8,769 bases of DNA from contig JAKRSG010000279.1 of the NCBI GenBank assembly GCA_022402405.1, positions 1-8,769 on the forward strand, read 5' to 3'. The position numbers and the translations under genes are program-made. The stretch is from Bacteroidia bacterium (GTDB lineage Bacteria > Bacteroidota > Bacteroidia > UKL13-3). Every line of letters begins with the position of its first letter. The first letter of the stretch is position 1. Shown piece by piece: positions 6,108 to 8,769 of the stretch. Below the pieces are notes generated by a model. It was not told the origin of the DNA and did no database searches. It worked only from the letters and a program-made list of their open reading frames with translations.

Positions 6108-6137
6108 GAAATTAAGGTTATTCTAAATATTTCCAAA
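6108..6137 (-). promoter_or_regulatory. Weak promoter candidate for the TerB-like gene
   Basis: On the minus strand TTTG (6134-6137) is followed after 18 bp by TTAATTTC (6108-6115), which matches TAnnTTTG in four of six fixed positions. Transcription would start about 20 nt before the ATG. Confidence 0.25.
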
Positions 6138-6156
6138 TAATTTAAATCAATTTGGG

Positions 6157-6172
6157 CATTAACTTATTAATG
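6157..6172. repeat. Short inverted repeat upstream of the trans-sulfuration gene
   Basis: CATTAA and TTAATG are perfect 6-bp arms around CTTA. It sits about 25 bp upstream of the predicted -7 element at 6197, near where the -33 region should be. In such AT-rich DNA a repeat of this size can arise by chance, so an operator role is only a possibility. Confidence 0.25.
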
Positions 6173-6196
6173 TTATTCATTTTAATTTTTGTAATG

Positions 6197-6204
6197 TACC
6201 TTCG
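6197..6204 (+). promoter_or_regulatory. Probable -7 element of the trans-sulfuration gene
   Basis: TACCTTCG (followed by C) differs in one position from TAnnTTTG and ends 21 bp before the ATG. The leader is A-rich with no Shine-Dalgarno sequence. No clear TTG stands at -33. The leader is too short for a SAM riboswitch. Confidence 0.45.
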
Positions 6205-6225
6205 CAGGCAACTAATTTCAAACAA

Positions 6226-7383
6226 ATGAATCCTCAGGAATTTAAATTTGGCACCCGCGCCATTCATGCTGGTCAGGAGCCTGATCCAACAACTGGTGCT
6301 GTTATGACGCCTATTTATCAAACAAGTACATACTGGCAGGAAAGTCCGGGTAAACACAAAGGGTATGCATACGCACGTGGCAAAAATCCAACCCGTACAG
6401 CTCTAGAAAATTGCTTAGCCTCTTTAGAAAATGCTAAACATGGTTTATGTTTTAGCAGTGGAATGGGCGCAACAGATGCCGTGGCAAAACTATTAAAGCC
6501 CGGTGATGAGGTAATTACTGGTAATGATTTGTATGGTGGAACCTATCGTATGTTTACCAAGGTTTTTGCTCAATATGGTATCAAGTTTCACTTTATCGAT
6601 TTGAGCCAAGCTCAAAATATCATTTCACATATTAATTCTAATACGAAATTATTATGGGTTGAAACTCCCACTAACCCAACCATGCAAATTGTAGATATTG
6701 AGGCTTGTGCTGCTATTGCAAAAGCTCATAACATTACTTTTGCAGTGGATAATACATTTGCTTCACCTTATTTGCAAAACCCTTTAGAATTGGGTGCCGA
6801 CATTGTGATGCATAGTGTAACTAAATATTTGGGAGGCCATAGCGATGTGGTGATGGGAGCTCTTTTAACAAGTAATGATGAACTGTATGAAAGATTAGCG
6901 TTCATTCATAATTCTTGCGGTGCTACACCCGGACCAATGGATAGCTTTTTAGTATTACGAGGATTAAAGACTTTACATTTACGTATGAAAGCCCATTGCG
7001 AAAATGGAAGAAAAGTAGCAGAGTTTTTAAAAGGACACCCAGCTATTGAAAAAGTATATTGGCCTGGGTTTACAGATCATCCAAATCATGAAATTGCAAA
7101 GAAGCAAATGCGCGATTTTGGAGGTATGATTTCTATTGTTTTAAAGGATGCAGATTTACATAAAACCTTCGAAATAGCTTCAGCCTTTAAGGTGTTTACA
7201 CTAGCTGAAAGTCTGGGTGGAGTTGAGAGTTTAATTAATCATCCAGCAACCATGACTCATGCATCCATTCCAAAAGAAGAAAGAGAAAAAGTTGGTGTAG
7301 TTGATAATTTATTAAGATTAAGTGTAGGAGTGGAGGATATAGATGATATTTTAAATGACTTAAAAAATGTTTTTGGGGCATAA
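6226..7383 (+). CDS. PLP-dependent trans-sulfuration enzyme (cystathionine gamma-synthase / gamma-lyase family)
   Basis: Cytoplasmic Cys/Met-metabolism PLP enzyme; it either joins an activated homoserine with cysteine or sulfide, or cleaves cystathionine. The 385 residues are the usual length. Visible landmarks: YARGKNPTR (49-57) with the phosphate-binding Tyr/Arg of the neighbouring subunit, SSGMGA (77-82), Y103 stacking on PLP, ETPTNP (146-151), D175 in AVDNTFASP pairing with the pyridine nitrogen, the Schiff-base lysine K200 in SVTKYLGGH, and ESLGGVESL (328-336) for substrate carboxylate binding. The residue before Tyr49 is Ala48, where cystathionine-handling enzymes usually carry Asp or Glu, so a gamma-synthase or lyase label should be provisional; O-acetylhomoserine sulfhydrylase or methionine gamma-lyase remain possible. 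The start is supported by the promoter at 6197 and by RAIHAG, a typical N-terminal motif. It is monocistronic, with a terminator 40 bp downstream. Confidence 0.93.
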   Translation: MNPQEFKFGTRAIHAGQEPDPTTGAVMTPIYQTSTYWQESPGKHKGYAYARGKNPTRTALENCLASLENAKHGLCFSSGMGATDAVAKLLKPGDEVITGNDLYGGTYRMFTKVFAQYGIKFHFIDLSQAQNIISHINSNTKLLWVETPTNPTMQIVDIEACAAIAKAHNITFAVDNTFASPYLQNPLELGADIVMHSVTKYLGGHSDVVMGALLTSNDELYERLAFIHNSCGATPGPMDSFLVLRGLKTLHLRMKAHCENGRKVAEFLKGHPAIEKVYWPGFTDHPNHEIAKKQMRDFGGMISIVLKDADLHKTFEIASAFKVFTLAESLGGVESLINHPATMTHASIPKEEREKVGVVDNLLRLSVGVEDIDDILNDLKNVFGA

Positions 7384-7422
7384 ATGCCATTAAAATAACT
7401 TAATTTTTTCTTAAAATTTGAT

Positions 7423-7458
7423 AAAACCCTGCCTATTTGGTGGGGTTTTTTATTTTTT
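7423..7458 (+). terminator. Rho-independent terminator of the trans-sulfuration gene
   Basis: An 11-bp stem (AAAACCCTGCC at 7423-7433 with GGTGGGGTTTT at 7439-7449, two G-T pairs) with a TATTT loop runs into a T-rich tail (7446-7458). It begins 40 bp after the stop codon. Confidence 0.85.
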
Positions 7459-7492
7459 ACTTGACATTAATAAAATTATTTGATTACTTGAA

Positions 7493-7525
7493 TTTTGAAA
7501 TTTGGTAGAATAAGTGCCACATTTC
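7493..7525 (+). promoter_or_regulatory. Probable promoter of the large surface protein
   Basis: TTTTG (7493-7497), a 20-bp spacer and CACATTTC (7518-7525) fit the Bacteroidota -33/-7 layout, with two deviations in the -7 element. Transcription would start near 7531, giving an A-rich leader of about 28 nt. The promoter coincides with an inverted repeat. Confidence 0.42.
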
Positions 7526-7526
7526 A
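7496..7526. repeat. Inverted repeat overlapping the surface-protein promoter (operator candidate)
   Basis: TGAAATTTGG (7496-7505) and CCACATTTCA (7517-7526) are inverted copies matching in 9 of 10 positions, separated by 11 bp. Arm centres are 21 bp apart, two helical turns, and the arms cover the -33 and -7 regions. The sequence match is direct; repressor binding is inferred. Confidence 0.42.
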
Positions 7527-7559
7527 AATAAACAAACTAAATAAACCAAAACAAATACT

Positions 7560-8769
7560 ATGAAAAAGTTTCTACAAAACGAGTCTTTTCGGGCGGCAAA
7601 ATTAGCTGCAAGTAGAAGTTTAAACTCCTCCACGCGAGAAGCAGTTGGATGGAAATTTAAACTACTAAGATCAACGGTTTTCTTGGTGTTTATGATGTTG
7701 TACCTAGTACAATATTCCTATTCACAGTGTTACACCACACCCAATTATTGTACTGCTATAACAGCAGCCAATAATGCTAATTTTGGGATGGGTATTCAGA
7801 GGGTTATTTTAGGTACCTCAGCTACTCCTTCTCAGATTAGTAATTTTACCACTGCGGGTCAGGGTACTCAAATCTATTTTGATTATACTAATCAGATAGT
7901 ACGCGCTGCTGCTGGTGATTCAGTTTATTTTACCATAAGAGGTGGAAACAGCAATCAAACCATTTTCAGGATCTACATAGATTATGATAACAATGGAACC
8001 TTTGCAACCGCAGCTCCTGAGTTAGTATTTACATCTCCAAACTTAACGGTAGTAAATACAGATGTAAATGGTAGTTTTATTTTACCTACTACACTTACGG
8101 CTGGTGTATATCGTATTCGTGTGGCTAGTGATGGTCAGGGTTTAATACCTCAACCATGCGGACCATTAACATATTCTGCAGAGTTTGAAGATTACACTTT
8201 ATTGGTGCCTGCCACTACGCCAGATTTAATGTCGGGCAGAATTACTTCACCTGCATCTCCATTAGTTGGTAACAATACAGTTGCTTTTACATTTACGAAT
8301 ATCTCTACCACAACCATAACTAGTGTGGATGTATATTATCAGTTAGATAACAACACTCCAGTATTTCAATCGTTGAGTTCTTTATCTGTTGCTCCGGGAG
8401 CTACACATACTGCAACTTTTACCACGCAAGTTGCCTTACCAAGCACTGGAACTTACAACTTAAAAGCATGGACAGATAATCCAAATTTCTTAGGAAACAA
8501 TACTCCTGCAAATGATACTATTTGTAGAACTTTAGTAACCTATTGTTCGGCTCCTTTAACAGGAACCTATACTATTAATCCTACAGGTACGGCAACCAAT
8601 AATTTCCCAACATTTGGAGCAGCAGATTCTGCATTAATTTCATGCGGTGTTTCTGGTCCGGTAGAAATTAACGTAACGCCTGGTATTTACAATGAAAACC
8701 TAATTATTCCTGCCATTCCAGGAGCTTCTGCAACCAATACCATAACATTTTATGGCGGAGGGGCAACCT
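7560..8769 (+). CDS. Large surface protein with GEVED and CARDB-like domains, N-terminal part (runs off the right edge)
   Basis: My translation from the ATG at 7560 is open for 403 codons to the window edge. Residues 1-34 are a charged pre-segment, followed by a hydrophobic signal core (about 38-50) and probable cleavage in YSYS-QCY near residue 55. Residues about 75-216 form a GEVED domain: FRIYIDYDNNGTF (136-148), GVYRIRVAS (182-190) and the closing AEFEDYTLLV (207-216). Residues about 219-325 look like a CARDB/adhesion beta-sandwich (PDLMSGRITSP, then NLKAWTDNPN). From 335 on, the GTYTINP, PVEINVTPGIYNE and ITFYGGG segments resemble the start of a right-handed beta-helix. Such proteins in Bacteroidota are very long, extracellular, and often end in a type IX secretion sorting domain, which would lie beyond the window. 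The composition is rich in Thr, Asn and Ser. Adhesion or polysaccharide binding is inferred, not shown. It is preceded by the terminator of the previous gene, so it has its own promoter. Confidence 0.9.
   Translation, partial: MKKFLQNESFRAAKLAASRSLNSSTREAVGWKFKLLRSTVFLVFMMLYLVQYSYSQCYTTPNYCTAITAANNANFGMGIQRVILGTSATPSQISNFTTAGQGTQIYFDYTNQIVRAAAGDSVYFTIRGGNSNQTIFRIYIDYDNNGTFATAAPELVFTSPNLTVVNTDVNGSFILPTTLTAGVYRIRVASDGQGLIPQPCGPLTYSAEFEDYTLLVPATTPDLMSGRITSPASPLVGNNTVAFTFTNISTTTITSVDVYYQLDNNTPVFQSLSSLSVAPGATHTATFTTQVALPSTGTYNLKAWTDNPNFLGNNTPANDTICRTLVTYCSAPLTGTYTINPTGTATNNFPTFGAADSALISCGVSGPVEINVTPGIYNENLIIPAIPGASATNTITFYGGGAT

Noticed and set aside
6101..6108. AAGGAGGG, a strong Shine-Dalgarno-like sequence on the + strand.
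   Set aside because: No start codon follows at a useful distance; the next gene starts 118 bp downstream, and this phylum rarely uses such sites.
6082..6225. A SAM-type riboswitch before the trans-sulfuration gene.
   Set aside because: The predicted leader is only about 15-20 nt and no riboswitch core stems are visible in the region.
6142..6357. A 71-codon minus-strand ORF over the promoter and start of the trans-sulfuration gene.
   Set aside because: It overlaps a conserved gene antisense and its composition is not protein-like.
1..8769. A mobile island, defence system or CRISPR array.
   Set aside because: No integrase, transposase, tRNA, direct repeats or array-like spacing is seen, and gene content and base composition are uniform.

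Overview
The window looks like chromosomal DNA from a low-GC member of the Bacteroidota; I cannot place it more precisely. The evidence is promoter-like TAnnTTTG elements with upstream TTG/TTTG boxes, A-rich leaders without Shine-Dalgarno sequences, signal peptides ending just before Gln, an orphan ECF sigma factor of a type common in the phylum, and a GEVED-domain surface protein of the kind these bacteria secrete. There are no rRNA or tRNA genes, CRISPR arrays, transposases or phage genes. The content is mostly housekeeping metabolism plus a few exported or poorly known proteins.

Layout, left to right. Bases 1-1391 (-) hold the N-terminal 463 residues of a secreted PIG-L/LmbE-type deacetylase that runs off the left edge. 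Divergent from it is hutI (1496-2761, +), imidazolonepropionase of histidine degradation. hutI converges, with a 4-bp gap, on a two-gene pterin operon on the minus strand: a PTPS/QueD-family enzyme (3424-3834) followed by GTP cyclohydrolase I, folE (2766-3464), overlapping by 41 bp. FolE makes dihydroneopterin triphosphate and the PTPS-family enzyme uses it. A 374-bp AT-rich gap follows, with a promoter at each edge.

Next comes an ECF sigma factor (4209-4748, +) with a very clear promoter, a perfect 15-bp palindrome at the predicted transcription start, and a strong terminator. After it lies an unrecognised secreted 286-residue protein (4847-5707, +), converging on a small TerB-like protein (5716-6081, -). 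Divergent from that is a PLP-dependent trans-sulfuration enzyme (6226-7383, +) with its own terminator. The window ends in the first 403 residues of a large surface protein (7560 onward, +) with an unusually long pre-signal segment, a GEVED domain, a CARDB-like domain and the start of a probable beta-helix.

Apart from the folE pair, genes appear to be transcribed singly, each with its own promoter candidate. I found no obvious undescribed multi-gene system. The most interesting leads are regulatory: the palindrome at the sigma-factor start, the 9/10 inverted repeat across the surface-protein promoter, and promoter elements so close to hutI and the PTPS gene that these mRNAs may be nearly leaderless. 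The extended signal peptide and the BH4-type motif of the PTPS enzyme also deserve attention.
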